The notes beneath the pieces were generated by a model. That model ran no database searches, was not told the origin of the DNA, and saw only the letters and a program-made list of their open reading frames with translations. A stretch of DNA of 64,000 bases from Actinopolymorpha singaporensis (GTDB lineage: Bacteria; Actinomycetota; Actinomycetes; Propionibacteriales; Actinopolymorphaceae): contig NZ_LT629732.1 in NCBI RefSeq assembly GCF_900104745.1, positions 3,087,981 through 3,151,980 on the forward strand, read 5' to 3'. How positions within the stretch are numbered: position 1 is the first letter of the stretch; each line of letters starts with the position of its first letter. Made by a program: the position numbers and the translations under genes. This document shows positions 53,614-61,949 of the stretch, one piece after another.

Positions 53614-54729
53614 ATGAAGGTCTATCGGGGCTGGGGTACCTGGGCGGAGGCATCCCGCGTTCTGTCGCGTTACCTCCCGACCGGCACCACACCGCACCTT
53701 CGGCGAGCCGTCCGGTTCGCCGACCACTGGGGCGGCCGCCCCACCAGGTACGAGGTGGCGGAGTTGCTGGTCCGGGAGTTCGGTGTCACCGAACTCGGCA
53801 TGCTCACCGCCGGGCTTCTGCACCACCTGTCGGAGGACTATCCCTGCACGATGGAGCACATCGAGGAACGCTTCGGTACGCGCGTCGCCGGACTCGTGGA
53901 TTCCCCGATGGTGCGGCTGGCCGGGAGGTACGCCCTGGTGCAGCGGCTGCACACCTACCCGACGGTGGAGTCGCAGCGGGAGATCTACCACGAGACGTGT
54001 GAGCGGTTCATCCCGTTGGCGGTGGCCACCGAGCCGGTGTTCGACGAGTTGTTCTCCTCCTGGCAGCACGCGTACGCCTATCTGCGCCAGCCGGTGGACC
54101 ACCTCGGCGCGGCGCAGCAGTTGGTGGCGGTGGTGCACCACGACCGGTTCGACCCCTCCGGTCAGCCCGCGGTGGAGCACACCCGCGCGGTGGCCCGCCT
54201 CACCCGCGACGGCGGTGGCACACCCGAACAGCAACTCGCGGGGCTTCTCCACGACTGCGTGGAGGACACCGAGCTCAGCCTGGCCCAGTTGGTCGACCTC
54301 GGTGTCCCCACCGACGTGGTGGACATGGTGGACGCGCTCACCCGCCGGCCGCGGGAATCGTACGAGGATCACCTCGACCGGCTGGTGGAGACCCCGGCCG
54401 CCATTCTGGTCAAACGGGCCGACATCCGGCACAACCTCAGCGCCGCGCGGCTGGCCCGCCTCGACGACGCCGCTCGGGAGGCCGCTCGCCGGCGGTACGC
54501 CTACGCGCTGGCGCTGCTCGACCGCGCGAGCGGACCCGGACCCACGTGGGTGCTGCCGAACCCCGGATCCCCTCCCGGCCCCGAGACGGCCGCCGACACC
54601 GCCCCGGACGCCCGTTGGCCGGCAGGGAACGCGGGGGTGCCCCGGCAGACCCGCGGCGAGCCGGACCCGGGTCCCGCCGACTCCGACGAGGCGGCCTCGA
54701 TCGTCCCCGAGTCGGCGCCGGAGGCCTGA
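53614..54729 (+). CDS. Tandem HD-superfamily protein (SpoT-like hydrolase fold, N-terminal copy degenerate)
   Basis: A 371-residue soluble protein. The C-terminal half has a good HD phosphohydrolase core: PAVEHTRAVARLTRDG, AGLLHDCVEDTELSL (His213-Asp214, Glu-Asp), ILVKRADIRHNLSAARL. The N-terminal half repeats the layout, with AGLLHHLSEDYPCTMEHIEERFG (His70-His71), where the metal-binding Asp is His. A Pro/Gly-rich tail of 65 residues follows. There is no synthetase or TGS domain, so it resembles stand-alone (p)ppGpp hydrolase-type proteins only in fold. ATG 53614. HMG-CoA lyase follows. Confidence 0.8.
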   Translation: MKVYRGWGTWAEASRVLSRYLPTGTTPHLRRAVRFADHWGGRPTRYEVAELLVREFGVTELGMLTAGLLHHLSEDYPCTMEHIEERFGTRVAGLVDSPMVRLAGRYALVQRLHTYPTVESQREIYHETCERFIPLAVATEPVFDELFSSWQHAYAYLRQPVDHLGAAQQLVAVVHHDRFDPSGQPAVEHTRAVARLTRDGGGTPEQQLAGLLHDCVEDTELSLAQLVDLGVPTDVVDMVDALTRRPRESYEDHLDRLVETPAAILVKRADIRHNLSAARLARLDDAAREAARRRYAYALALLDRASGPGPTWVLPNPGSPPGPETAADTAPDARWPAGNAGVPRQTRGEPDPGPADSDEAASIVPESAPEA

Positions 54730-54812
54730 GCCGACTGGTGGCCGCCGACGGAGACGCCATCCGCGGCAGCGGCCTCGCCCCGTGCGCCACACTGGTGGGG
54801 GAGGTGGCCACG

Positions 54813-55748
54813 ATGCAGGTGCCCAGCCGGGTCTGGTTGCGGGAGGTCGGTCCGCGCGACGGGCTGCAGAACGAACCGCCCGTCCCCACCGCGGGAAAGA
54901 TCGAGCTGCTCGACGCGCTGTCGAAGACCGGCCTGAGCCGGATCGAGGCGGTCAGCTTCGTCCACCCGAAGGCCATTCCGCAGATGGGTGACGCGGCGGA
55001 GGTGTGGGCGGCCGCGGCGAAGAGTCCTCACGTCACCTACTCGGCGCTGGTGCCCAACCCGGTCGGTGCCCGGCGTGCGGTCGAGGCCGGCTTCACCGAG
55101 TTGGAGGTGGTGGTCTCCGCCTCCGACACCCACAACCGCGCGAACCTCAACCGCACCACGGCGGAGTCCCTCGCCGAACTCGGTCCGCTGATCGAGTACG
55201 CGCACGGCCGGGGCGCCCGGTGCCAGGTCATCGTCGCGACATCCTGGGGTTGCCCGTACGAAGGGGACATCCCGGTCGAGCAGACCGTCGGCGTGGCCCG
55301 CGCGGCGCTCGCGGCGGGCGCCGACTCACTGGCGTACGGCGACACCACCGGCATGGCCACCCCCACCCGGGTCGAGGATCTCGTGGGCCGCACCCGGGAG
55401 GCGTTCCCGGACACGTCCCTGGCCCTGCACTTCCACAACACCCGCGGCACCGGCCTGGCCAACCTGCTGACCGCGCTGCGGCTCGGTGTGACGGACTTCG
55501 ACGCCAGCGTCGGCGGCCTGGGCGGTTGCCCGTACGCGCCGGGGGCGAGCGGCAACATCGCGACCGAGGAGGTCGTGCACATGCTGGCGGACATGGGCGT
55601 GGAGACCGGTGTCGACCTCGAATTGCTGCTCGACGTCGCCGCGACCGCCGAGCGGCTGGTCGGCCACCAGGTGCCGTCGCAGGTGCTGCGGGCCGGTCCG
55701 CGCAGTCGCACCGTCCCGACGCCGGCGAACCTCCGGCCCGGGGACTAG
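54813..55748 (+). CDS. mvaB: Hydroxymethylglutaryl-CoA lyase
   Basis: Cleaves HMG-CoA to acetyl-CoA and acetoacetate, the end of leucine catabolism. 311 residues. Divalent-metal and catalytic motifs: WLREVGPRDGLQNEPP (Arg and Asp), ATSWGCPYEG, SLAYGDTTGMATP, ALHFHNTRGTGLANLL, and the signature SVGGLGGCPYAPGASGNIATE with the catalytic Cys. ATG 54813 has GGGAGG 8 nt upstream; further in-frame sequence upstream overlaps the HD gene. With the hydratase and carboxylase genes of the window it fits a leucine route. Confidence 0.93.
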   Translation: MQVPSRVWLREVGPRDGLQNEPPVPTAGKIELLDALSKTGLSRIEAVSFVHPKAIPQMGDAAEVWAAAAKSPHVTYSALVPNPVGARRAVEAGFTELEVVVSASDTHNRANLNRTTAESLAELGPLIEYAHGRGARCQVIVATSWGCPYEGDIPVEQTVGVARAALAAGADSLAYGDTTGMATPTRVEDLVGRTREAFPDTSLALHFHNTRGTGLANLLTALRLGVTDFDASVGGLGGCPYAPGASGNIATEEVVHMLADMGVETGVDLELLLDVAATAERLVGHQVPSQVLRAGPRSRTVPTPANLRPGD

Positions 55749-55763
55749 TACCGCGAGGCGGTA
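55749..55763. terminator. Hairpin between convergent mvaB and lipoprotein gene
   Basis: TACCGC-GAG-GCGGTA, a perfect 6-bp stem directly at the end of mvaB. Confidence 0.4.
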
Positions 55764-55792
55764 GCAGGCCTCCGCAGCAGGCGTCCGCAGCC

Positions 55793-56410
55793 TCAGTAGC
55801 CCTGGTACTGCGATTCCGGCGTGTTCGTAGGCGTCGGCGTCTGCGAGGGCACCGTGCCGAGTGTGGTCACCACCCACCAGGTGTACTTCCGGCCGTCGTA
55901 GTCGACCTGCGATCCGTTGCCGCCGACCGACCCGTCCACCCGGTCCGCGCTGTAGCGGTACAACGGCCTTCCGTCCAGCGTGAGCTGACGGGTCCGGTCG
56001 GGTCGCCGGACCACGCCGAACGTGCCGTTGACCCCGGCCACCTTGGCGGGCACGGTCACTCCCGCAGGGACGAGCACCGGCGGCCAGGCGCGAGCGCACG
56101 CGCCGACACACCGGATGCTGGTGGCGGTGTCCACGGTGTTCCGGTAGAGGGGGCGGCGGCCGGGGCCGACCACCACGTCGCTGACGCCGGACGCCCCGAC
56201 CCCGTCCGCTTCCATCGTGCCGATCGAGGGCGCGGGAGTGGCGCTCGGCGAGGACGAGGGACTGTCCGACGAAGGCGTGGAACCCTGACACCCGCCGACG
56301 AGCGCCGAGGCGGTCACCGTCACCATCGCCGCCGCCGTGATCGCTGCGACCCTTTCCCAGGCCGGCGCGGACCGGGAGCGGCCACGCGCGGTGAGAGGCG
56401 TCGACCCCAT
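55793..56410 (-). CDS. Secreted-repeat lipoprotein (COG4315-like)
   Basis: A 205-residue exported lipoprotein. The signal peptide is RVAAITAAAMVTVTASALVGGC, with the lipobox LVGGC placing Cys near residue 41; a Ser/Pro/Thr linker follows. Two copies of the secreted repeat are visible: GPGRRPLYRNTVDTATSIRCVGACARAWPPVLVP and RQLTLDGRPLYRYSADRVDGSVGGN. Proteins with this repeat are common in actinobacteria, with no defined role. ATG 56410. It diverges from a two-component system and could be its target. Confidence 0.87.
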   Translation of the reverse strand: MGSTPLTARGRSRSAPAWERVAAITAAAMVTVTASALVGGCQGSTPSSDSPSSSPSATPAPSIGTMEADGVGASGVSDVVVGPGRRPLYRNTVDTATSIRCVGACARAWPPVLVPAGVTVPAKVAGVNGTFGVVRRPDRTRQLTLDGRPLYRYSADRVDGSVGGNGSQVDYDGRKYTWWVVTTLGTVPSQTPTPTNTPESQYQGY

Positions 56411-56728
56411 CACGCAGACCCCCTGAAACCCGGGCGCTCCGTAGGCGGGGCCCGCCAGGTCGCGCCGCTGACGACCTACCCAGGCGTCCACCCGTGCTAA
56501 CCGGGGCCACTGCCAGGTCCGGGAGGGACCGCCAGACCGGCCTCTGCGTGAGGCCGGATTTCTCCGCGAAAGGGGCGATTCGGGCATCCCTCCCGGCCCC
56601 GACGACCTGCGGGCAAACGCCCGGTCCCGCCCTGCTCGGGACGCTCCCACCCGGAACCGGCCCGTTGGACGCCGTCTGCTGGCGGGTGAGCGGAGACCCG
56701 CCGTGGTCACGGTCGTACGATCGGCCCC
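56411..56728. promoter_or_regulatory. Divergent region: lipoprotein / two-component system
   Basis: A 318-nt gap without a gene. It contains the perfect 8-bp hairpin CCGGCCTC-TGCGT-GAGGCCGG (56537-56557) followed on the plus strand by ATTTCT, terminator-like, and TACGAT (56716-56721) 7 nt before the response-regulator ATG. Confidence 0.5.
56716..56721 (+). promoter_or_regulatory. -10 hexamer for leaderless response regulator
   Basis: TACGAT, 7 nt before ATG 56729. Confidence 0.5.
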
Positions 56729-57550
56729 ATGACACGAAGCGCGTCTGTGGTGGGCGAGCAGAGTGGGCGGCGCACCCTCAACCGGCCGCCGGGCGAGCCC
56801 GGCGCCGACAGCGAGCACATCGGCGTCAGCGGCGCCGTGATGAACGACCAATCCGGCCGGCACGGGCACCAGATCCTGCTCGCCGAGGACGACCCGGCGA
56901 TCTCCGACCCGCTGGCCCGGGCACTGCGCCGGGAAGGGTACGAGGTGGAGGTCACCGGGGCGGGTGAGCCGGCGCTGGCGATCCTGTCCGGCGGCTCGTT
57001 CGACCTCGTGGTCCTCGATCTGGGCCTGCCCGACGTGGACGGTCTGGAGGTCTGCCGGCGGCTGCGGGTGGACGGCAACCGCGTCCCCGTTCTGGTGCTC
57101 ACCGCCCGTGCCGACGAGGTGGACACGGTGGTCGGCCTGGACGCCGGAGCCGACGACTACGTGACGAAGCCCTTTCGCCTGGCGGAGCTGCTGGCCCGGG
57201 TACGCGCGCTGCTGCGGCGGGGCAAGCCGGAGGGCTGGTCGGACGGGCCCGCGGAGGAGGGCGCCGGGGTCCGCATCGACGCCGAGTCCCGCCGAGCCTG
57301 GCTCGCGGGGGAGGAACTCCACCTCACGGCGAAGGAGTTCGACCTGCTGCGCGTCCTGGTCCGCGAGACCGGCCGGGTGGTGACCCGGGACCAGCTGATG
57401 CGCGAGGTCTGGGAGACCACCTGGTGGTCGTCGACCAAGACGCTGGACATGCACATCTCCTGGCTGCGCAGGAAGCTGGGCGACGACGCGTCCGACCCGA
57501 AGTTCATCACCACGGTGCGCGGCGTCGGCTTCCGTTTCGAGCGCGGCTGA
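56729..57550 (+). CDS. OmpR/PhoB-family response regulator
   Basis: A 273-residue two-component regulator. Receiver domain at about residues 48-165: QILLAEDDP (acidic pocket), the phosphorylated Asp97 in VVLDLGLPDVDG, VLTARA and DDYVTKPF. C-terminal winged-helix domain with LTAKEFDLLRVLVRETGRVVTRDQL, LDMHISWLRRKLGDD and TTVRGVGFRFE. ATG 56729 is leaderless behind TACGAT and adds about 37 residues to the receiver; ATG 56840 is an alternative with the standard length. A histidine kinase follows 24 nt on. Confidence 0.92.
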   Translation: MTRSASVVGEQSGRRTLNRPPGEPGADSEHIGVSGAVMNDQSGRHGHQILLAEDDPAISDPLARALRREGYEVEVTGAGEPALAILSGGSFDLVVLDLGLPDVDGLEVCRRLRVDGNRVPVLVLTARADEVDTVVGLDAGADDYVTKPFRLAELLARVRALLRRGKPEGWSDGPAEEGAGVRIDAESRRAWLAGEELHLTAKEFDLLRVLVRETGRVVTRDQLMREVWETTWWSSTKTLDMHISWLRRKLGDDASDPKFITTVRGVGFRFERG

Positions 57551-57574
57551 GCGGCTGAGCAGGGGCAGGGTCGG

Positions 57575-58702
57575 ATGCGTCGCCGGTTGGTCGTCACCAC
57601 GGTGGTGATCGCCGTGGTCACGGCCACGTTGTTCGCGTTGCCGATCGCCGCGTTCAGAGGGCACTACTTCGGTGCCGGCTGGACCGAACGTCTGACCCTG
57701 GTCGCCTTCGGGGCGATCGCGGTGCTGGTCGCGATCGGCATCGGGGTCTGGCAGGCACGGGGGATCTCCCGGTCGCTGGAGGAACTCGCCGACGCCGCCG
57801 AACGCCTGGGTTCGGGCGACCCGCGGCCGCACCGCCGCCGGTACGGCCTGCCCGAACTCGACCGGGTGGCCGGGGCGCTGGAGAAGAGCGCCATCCGGAT
57901 CACCGACCTGCTGGCCGCCGAACGCCAACTCTCCCAGGACGCCTCACACCAGTTGCGCTCGCCGCTGACCGCGCTGTCCATGCGGCTGGAGGAGATCCTC
58001 GCCACCAAGGACCCCGCCGTGGTTCGCGAGGAGGCCGGCATCGCGCTCGGCCAGGTCGAACGCCTGTCCCACGTCGTCGACCGGCTGCTGTCGCAGAGCC
58101 GGGACACCCACGTCGCGCAGCGCACGCTGGTCGACGTCGACCACGTCGTACGGCAGCAGGTGGCCGAGTGGCGGCCGGCCTTCGACCGTGAAGGCCGGCG
58201 GATCGACGTGACCGGCGAGCCGGGCCTGACGGTGGACGCCACGCCCGGGACGCTGGGACACGTACTGGCGACGTTGCTGGAGAACGCCCTGCATCACGGC
58301 GGTGGCACGGTCGTGGTCCGCCGCCGCACGACCGGTCTGCCGCCCAGCGGCTCGGTGGTGGTCGAGGTGTCCGACGCCGGGCCCGGTGTACCCGCGCAGC
58401 TTGGTCAACGCGTCTTCGAGCGGGCGGTCAGCGGTCGCAGCGGCACCGGCCTGGGACTCGCCCTGGCCCGCGACCTCGCCGAAGCGGGCGGCGGTCGGCT
58501 GGAGATGATCTCCCGCCGCCCGGCGGTGTTCGCGGTCTTCCTTCCACGCGGGGACTCGGACCAGACCGGCAGGCAGACCGGAAAACAGGCCGGAAAGCAG
58601 ACCGGAAAACAGGCCGGCGTTCAGACCGGCGAGGACAACCGCGGGTCGGGCTCGCCGTCCGCGTTCACCCCGACCGGTGCGCGGAAGACGAAGCGCCGGT
58701 AG
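57575..58702 (+). CDS. Sensor histidine kinase with short sensor loop and repetitive tail
   Basis: A 375-residue membrane kinase. TM1 (residues 5-27), a very short outer loop of about 12 residues (FRGHYFGAGWTER), TM2 (40-59), HAMP linker, then the H-box SQDASHQLRSPL with phospho-His125 and the ATPase: LLENALHHGGG (N box), VSDAGPGVP (G1), GRSGTGLGLALAR (G2). The tiny sensor loop suggests sensing within the membrane or by a partner. The last 50 residues are TGKQAG-type repeats coded by a 12-nt unit and overlap the convergent gtrA gene by 82 nt. Cognate of the preceding regulator. Confidence 0.92.
   Translation: MRRRLVVTTVVIAVVTATLFALPIAAFRGHYFGAGWTERLTLVAFGAIAVLVAIGIGVWQARGISRSLEELADAAERLGSGDPRPHRRRYGLPELDRVAGALEKSAIRITDLLAAERQLSQDASHQLRSPLTALSMRLEEILATKDPAVVREEAGIALGQVERLSHVVDRLLSQSRDTHVAQRTLVDVDHVVRQQVAEWRPAFDREGRRIDVTGEPGLTVDATPGTLGHVLATLLENALHHGGGTVVVRRRTTGLPPSGSVVVEVSDAGPGVPAQLGQRVFERAVSGRSGTGLGLALARDLAEAGGGRLEMISRRPAVFAVFLPRGDSDQTGRQTGKQAGKQTGKQAGVQTGEDNRGSGSPSAFTPTGARKTKRR
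58562..58632. repeat. 12-nt tandem repeat in histidine kinase tail
   Basis: Units of CAGACCGGAAAA/CAGGCCGGAAAG alternate about six times, coding QTGK/QAGK pairs at the kinase C-terminus. Confidence 0.75.
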
Positions 58703-59121
58703 GACCAGAACCTCATCAGCGTGCCCAGGCCGATCCCGACCAGGTTGGCGACCAGGTTGGACAGCGGGTCGTGCAGGCCGAGTACGTAGTTGGCGACCCC
58801 GAGGATCGCCAGGTTCACCACGAGCGCTGCGAAGTTCAGCAGGAAGAACAGAGCGTACTCATGGTGCACGGCCCGGCGCGGACGGTCCTTCCAGGTCCAG
58901 TGCCGGTTGCCGAAGTACGCCACCAGGGTGGCGAGGACCACCGAGATCGTCCGGGCCGTCAGCGGCTTGTGCTCCAGCGGGCCGTGGTGGTCCAGCCCGT
59001 AGCGCAGCAGGTTGAACCCGCCCAGGTCGACGACGAACGCGACCGCGCCGACCGCGCCGAACTTCGCGAGTTCCTCCGCGAGCCGGCGGACCCGGTACTG
59101 GAGCGCGTCGAGCGGTTTCAC
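58621..59121 (-). CDS. GtrA-family membrane protein
   Basis: A 166-residue protein with four hydrophobic helices (FGAVGAVAFVVDLGGFNLL, ISVVLATLVAYFGNRHWTW, EYALFFLLNFAALVVNLAILGVANYVL, NLVANLVGIGLGTLMRFWSYRRFVF), the GtrA fold proposed to help move lipid-linked sugars across the membrane. The YFGNRHWTW and RFWSYRRFVF stretches are characteristic. GTG 59121 stands 7 nt after TACGCT. The equivalent M. tuberculosis protein (Rv3277) also lies beside purK. Its C-terminus overlaps the kinase gene tail by 82 nt in antiparallel direction. Confidence 0.9.
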   Translation of the reverse strand: MKPLDALQYRVRRLAEELAKFGAVGAVAFVVDLGGFNLLRYGLDHHGPLEHKPLTARTISVVLATLVAYFGNRHWTWKDRPRRAVHHEYALFFLLNFAALVVNLAILGVANYVLGLHDPLSNLVANLVGIGLGTLMRFWSYRRFVFRAPVGVNADGEPDPRLSSPV

Positions 59122-59128
59122 CCGGGGG

Positions 59129-59134
59129 AGCGTA
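59129..59134 (-). promoter_or_regulatory. -10 hexamer for leaderless gtrA-family gene
   Basis: TACGCT on the minus strand, 7 nt before GTG 59121. Confidence 0.45.
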
Positions 59135-59182
59135 CCGGCACCACACCGGCCGCCCGGTCCGGGCACGCCCGGCGCCGCCCGG

Positions 59183-59188
59183 TAGCCT
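59183..59188 (+). promoter_or_regulatory. -10 hexamer for leaderless purK
   Basis: TAGCCT, 7 nt before GTG 59196; divergent from the preceding -10 within a 74-nt gap. Confidence 0.5.
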
Positions 59189-59195
59189 CGCGGAC

Positions 59196-60353
59196 GTGTC
59201 CAACCTCGTGGGTGTCCCGACCGTAGGGATGATCGGCGGCGGCCAGTTGGCCCGGATGACGCACCAGGCCGGGATCGCGCTGGGGGTGACGTTCCGGGTG
59301 CTCGCGGAGGGCCCGGAGGTGTCCGCCGCCCAGGTTGCCCGGCACGTCACGGTCGGCGACTATCGCGACCTGCGTACCCTTCGGGAGTTCGCGGCCGGCT
59401 GCGACGCGGTGACCTTCGACCACGAGCATGTCCCCACCGAGCACCTGCACCAGCTGGTGGACTCCGGAGTGGCCGTACGCCCCGGACCGCACGCGTTGCT
59501 GTATGCGCAGGACAAGGGCGCGATGCGCGAACGCCTGACCGCCCTCGGCGTTCCCTGTCCCCGCCACGCCGCCCTCAAGGGGCTGTCGGACCTGGCGGAC
59601 ACCGCCGGCGAGCTCGGCGGCTGGCCGCTGGTGCTGAAGACGACCCGCGGCGGCTACGACGGCAAGGGTGTCTGGGTGGTCGAGGACCTGCGCGCCGCCG
59701 AGGAGACGGGCGTCTTCGACGCCGGCATCCCCGTCCTCGCCGAGGAACGCGTCGACTACGCCCGGGAGCTGTCCGCGCTCGTCGCGCGTTCCCCGTCCGG
59801 TCAGGCGATCGCCTACCCCGTGGTCGAGTCGGTGCAGCGCGACGGTATCTGCCACGAGGTGATCGCGCCCGCGCCAGGCCTGCCGGAGGAGCTCGCCGTC
59901 CGCGCCCAGGGGATCGCGCTGCGGATCGCGGGCGAGTTGGACGTGGTGGGCCTGCTCGCCGTGGAGCTGTTCGAGACCCGCGACGGCCGCATCCTCGTCA
60001 ACGAGCTGGCCATGCGCCCGCACAACACCGGCCACTGGACCATCGACGGCGCGGTCACCAGCCAGTTCGAGAACCACCTGCGCGCCGTCCTCGACCTGCC
60101 GCTCGGCTCCCCGCAGGCCCGGGCCCGCTGGACGGTGATGGTCAACATCCTGGGCGGCGAGTACCCCGACATGCACCGGGGCCTGCTGCACTGCCAGGCC
60201 CGCGACCCCGCGCTTCGCGTACATCTGTACGGCAAGGAGGTGCGTCCGGGCCGCAAGATCGGCCACGTGACGACCTTCGGCGACGACCTGGACGACGTAC
60301 GCGCGCGTGCGCAGCACGCGGCCGCCTATCTCACGGGAGAGATCGATGAGTGA
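59196..60353 (+). CDS. purK: N5-carboxyaminoimidazole ribonucleotide synthase
   Basis: ATP-grasp enzyme making N5-CAIR from AIR, bicarbonate and ATP in purine synthesis. 385 residues. [21 protein letters not shown] at the N-terminus; [22 protein letters not shown] (ATP-grasp loop); [42 protein letters not shown] with metal ligands; NILGG near the end. GTG 59196 is the start, leaderless behind TAGCCT. It overlaps purE by 8 nt, so the two are co-translated. Confidence 0.95.
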   Translation: MSNLVGVPTVGMIGGGQLARMTHQAGIALGVTFRVLAEGPEVSAAQVARHVTVGDYRDLRTLREFAAGCDAVTFDHEHVPTEHLHQLVDSGVAVRPGPHALLYAQDKGAMRERLTALGVPCPRHAALKGLSDLADTAGELGGWPLVLKTTRGGYDGKGVWVVEDLRAAEETGVFDAGIPVLAEERVDYARELSALVARSPSGQAIAYPVVESVQRDGICHEVIAPAPGLPEELAVRAQGIALRIAGELDVVGLLAVELFETRDGRILVNELAMRPHNTGHWTIDGAVTSQFENHLRAVLDLPLGSPQARARWTVMVNILGGEYPDMHRGLLHCQARDPALRVHLYGKEVRPGRKIGHVTTFGDDLDDVRARAQHAAAYLTGEIDE

Positions 60354-60912
60354 GGGAACACCCGCGGACGTGACGTCCGGCCGGCAGGTACCGGCAGAGG
60401 GGGGACCCGTGGTCGGAGTCGTGATGGGCTCGGACTCCGACTGGCCCACGATGGAGGCGGCCACCAAGGCGCTGGAGGAGTTCGGGGTCCCCTACGAGGT
60501 GGACGTCGTCTCCGCGCACCGGATGGCGCGGGAGATGCTCGACTACGGCGAGCGGGCCGCCGACCGCGGGCTGCGGGTGCTGATCGCCGGCGCGGGCGGT
60601 GCCGCGCACCTGCCGGGGATGCTGGCCAGTGTGACGCCGCTGCCGGTGATCGGCGTACCGGTCGCGTTGAAGCACCTGGACGGGCTGGACTCCCTGCTGT
60701 CGATCGTGCAGATGCCCGGCGGGGTGCCGGTCGCCACCGTCGCTGTGGGCAACGCCCGCAACGCCGGGCTGCTCGCCGTGCGGATCCTGGCCGCCGGTGA
60801 CCCGGACCTGCTGGAGCAGATGAAGGCGTTCCAGGCCGACCTCGCCGACCAGGCGCGGGCCAAGGGCGCGGCGCTGAAGTCCCGCCGCGGGCGCACCGTC
60901 GGCTTCCGCTGA
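60346..60912 (+). CDS. purE: N5-carboxyaminoimidazole ribonucleotide mutase
   Basis: Class I PurE, converts N5-CAIR to CAIR following PurK. 188 residues. Active-site loops: [30 protein letters not shown] (catalytic His), [15 protein letters not shown], and the [30 protein letters not shown] helix region. The first 20 residues are a variable Gly/Pro-rich extension. ATG 60346 overlaps the purK stop (ATGAGTGA) and is preceded by GGGAGA. Confidence 0.95.
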   Translation: MSEGTPADVTSGRQVPAEGGPVVGVVMGSDSDWPTMEAATKALEEFGVPYEVDVVSAHRMAREMLDYGERAADRGLRVLIAGAGGAAHLPGMLASVTPLPVIGVPVALKHLDGLDSLLSIVQMPGGVPVATVAVGNARNAGLLAVRILAAGDPDLLEQMKAFQADLADQARAKGAALKSRRGRTVGFR

Positions 60913-60943
60913 CCGGTGGTACGACGGCGGCGGCCGGCACGGG

Positions 60944-61444
60944 TCAGCTGTCGGTCAGGTCGTTCGCGGCGTCGCGCCCGGCGGCCGCGGTCCGCCGGAG
61001 GAAGTCCGTGATCAGTTCCAGTTCCTCGTCGCTGTAGCCGGCGCACAACTGGTCCATCGAGGCGTTCATCCCGGCGAGGTGTTGGTACAACTCCGCGTTG
61101 CGGGCGCGCAACGGCCGGACGAGTACGGCGCGGCGGTCGACCGCCGCCGGGTCGCGTTCGCGCACGACCCATCCCCCGCGCTGCAGGCGGTCGAGCACGC
61201 CCGTCATGGTGGCCGGGTGCAGACCCGCGCGCCGGGCGAGAACTCCCGGGGTGAGCGGGCCGAACCGGTTGAGGAGTTCCAGGCAGTCGTAGTCGACGTC
61301 CTTCAGTGCGACCTGGCCGCCGACGTGCCGGTTGAACACCGACAGCGCGCTGTTGAGCTCGCGCAAGGCGTCCTTGACAGCGTTCGCCAACTTCCGGTGG
61401 CGCCTCCGCGCGGCCGCGTCCTCCGAAGGTCGTACGGAACTCAT
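60944..61444 (-). CDS. MarR-family transcriptional regulator
   Basis: A 166-residue winged-helix regulator. Helix-turn-helix: YDCLELLNRFGPLTPGVLARRAGLHPATMTGVLDRLQRGGWVVRERDP, with the wing DRRAVLVRPLRARNAELYQHL and helical dimerisation ends. ATG 61444 follows GAGGAG with 8 nt spacing. It diverges from a DoxX-family gene with a palindrome and a TACAAT -10 in the 69-nt gap, so autorepression and control of the DoxX gene are likely (inference). The ligand is unknown. Confidence 0.9.
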   Translation of the reverse strand: MSSVRPSEDAAARRRHRKLANAVKDALRELNSALSVFNRHVGGQVALKDVDYDCLELLNRFGPLTPGVLARRAGLHPATMTGVLDRLQRGGWVVRERDPAAVDRRAVLVRPLRARNAELYQHLAGMNASMDQLCAGYSDEELELITDFLRRTAAAGRDAANDLTDS

Positions 61445-61460
61445 ATTGCATGCTCCTCAA

Positions 61461-61493
61461 ACCAAGTAGTACGGTTTCCGTATTGTATTTGGT
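61461..61493. promoter_or_regulatory. MarR operator with overlapping divergent promoters
   Basis: TACGG-TTT-CCGTA (61470-61482) is nested in outer arms ACCAA (61461-61465) and TTGGT (61489-61493). A minus-strand TACAAT -10 (61482-61487) and a plus-strand TATTGT (61481-61486) overlap it, so one bound dimer could block both genes. It is distinctly AT-rich. Confidence 0.6.
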
Positions 61494-61513
61494 CTCGGCC
61501 CAGGAGCGTGCCC

Positions 61514-61873
61514 ATGCACGTCGCGTACTTCGCGGTCACCCTCGCCGCCGTCGCCGCCACCGGCTTCTCGGGGATCGGTGCGCTGGTCCACTTCGCGCCG
61601 ATCCTTCCCGGGATGGCCCGGGCCCGCGTGCCCGAGTCGTGGCTGACGTTCCCGATCGGCACCCTCAAGACCGCGGGCGCGGTCGGTCTGCTGGCCGGCC
61701 TGCTCGGCGTACCGGTGATCGGTACGGCAGCCGCGGCCGGGCTCGTGCTGTTCTTCGCCTGCGCGGTGCACACCCACCTGCTCGCCCGCGACTACTCGGC
61801 GCAGTTCGGACTGGCCAACGGCTTTCTCGTGCTGGTCGCCGCTGCGCTGGTGCTGGGACTGGCCGTCTCGTAG
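61514..61873 (+). CDS. DoxX-family small membrane protein
   Basis: A 119-residue protein with four hydrophobic helices (VAYFAVTLAAVAATGFSGIGAL, FPIGTLKTAGAVGLLAGLLG, IGTAAAAGLVLFFACAVHTHLL, GFLVLVAAALVLGLAVS), the DoxX-like layout. Relatives work in redox or detoxification settings at the membrane, but the role here is unknown. ATG 61514 has AGGAG seven bases upstream. The divergent MarR gene probably controls it. Confidence 0.85.
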   Translation: MHVAYFAVTLAAVAATGFSGIGALVHFAPILPGMARARVPESWLTFPIGTLKTAGAVGLLAGLLGVPVIGTAAAAGLVLFFACAVHTHLLARDYSAQFGLANGFLVLVAAALVLGLAVS

Positions 61874-61887
61874 GGCTCTCCCTGTTG

Positions 61888-61893
61888 TACGTT
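61888..61893 (+). promoter_or_regulatory. Candidate -10 for alpha-galactosidase gene
   Basis: TACGTT, 56 nt before ATG 61950. Weak; no -35 box. Confidence 0.25.
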
Positions 61894-61949
61894 CGAGCGG
61901 TCCGGCCGTCCCGGCACGCCGCCCGCCCCGACACCGCGGAGGACCTCCC

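Noticed and set aside
53614-54729. RelA/SpoT bifunctional ppGpp enzyme
   Set aside because: No synthetase, TGS or ACT domain; only HD-type cores are present.
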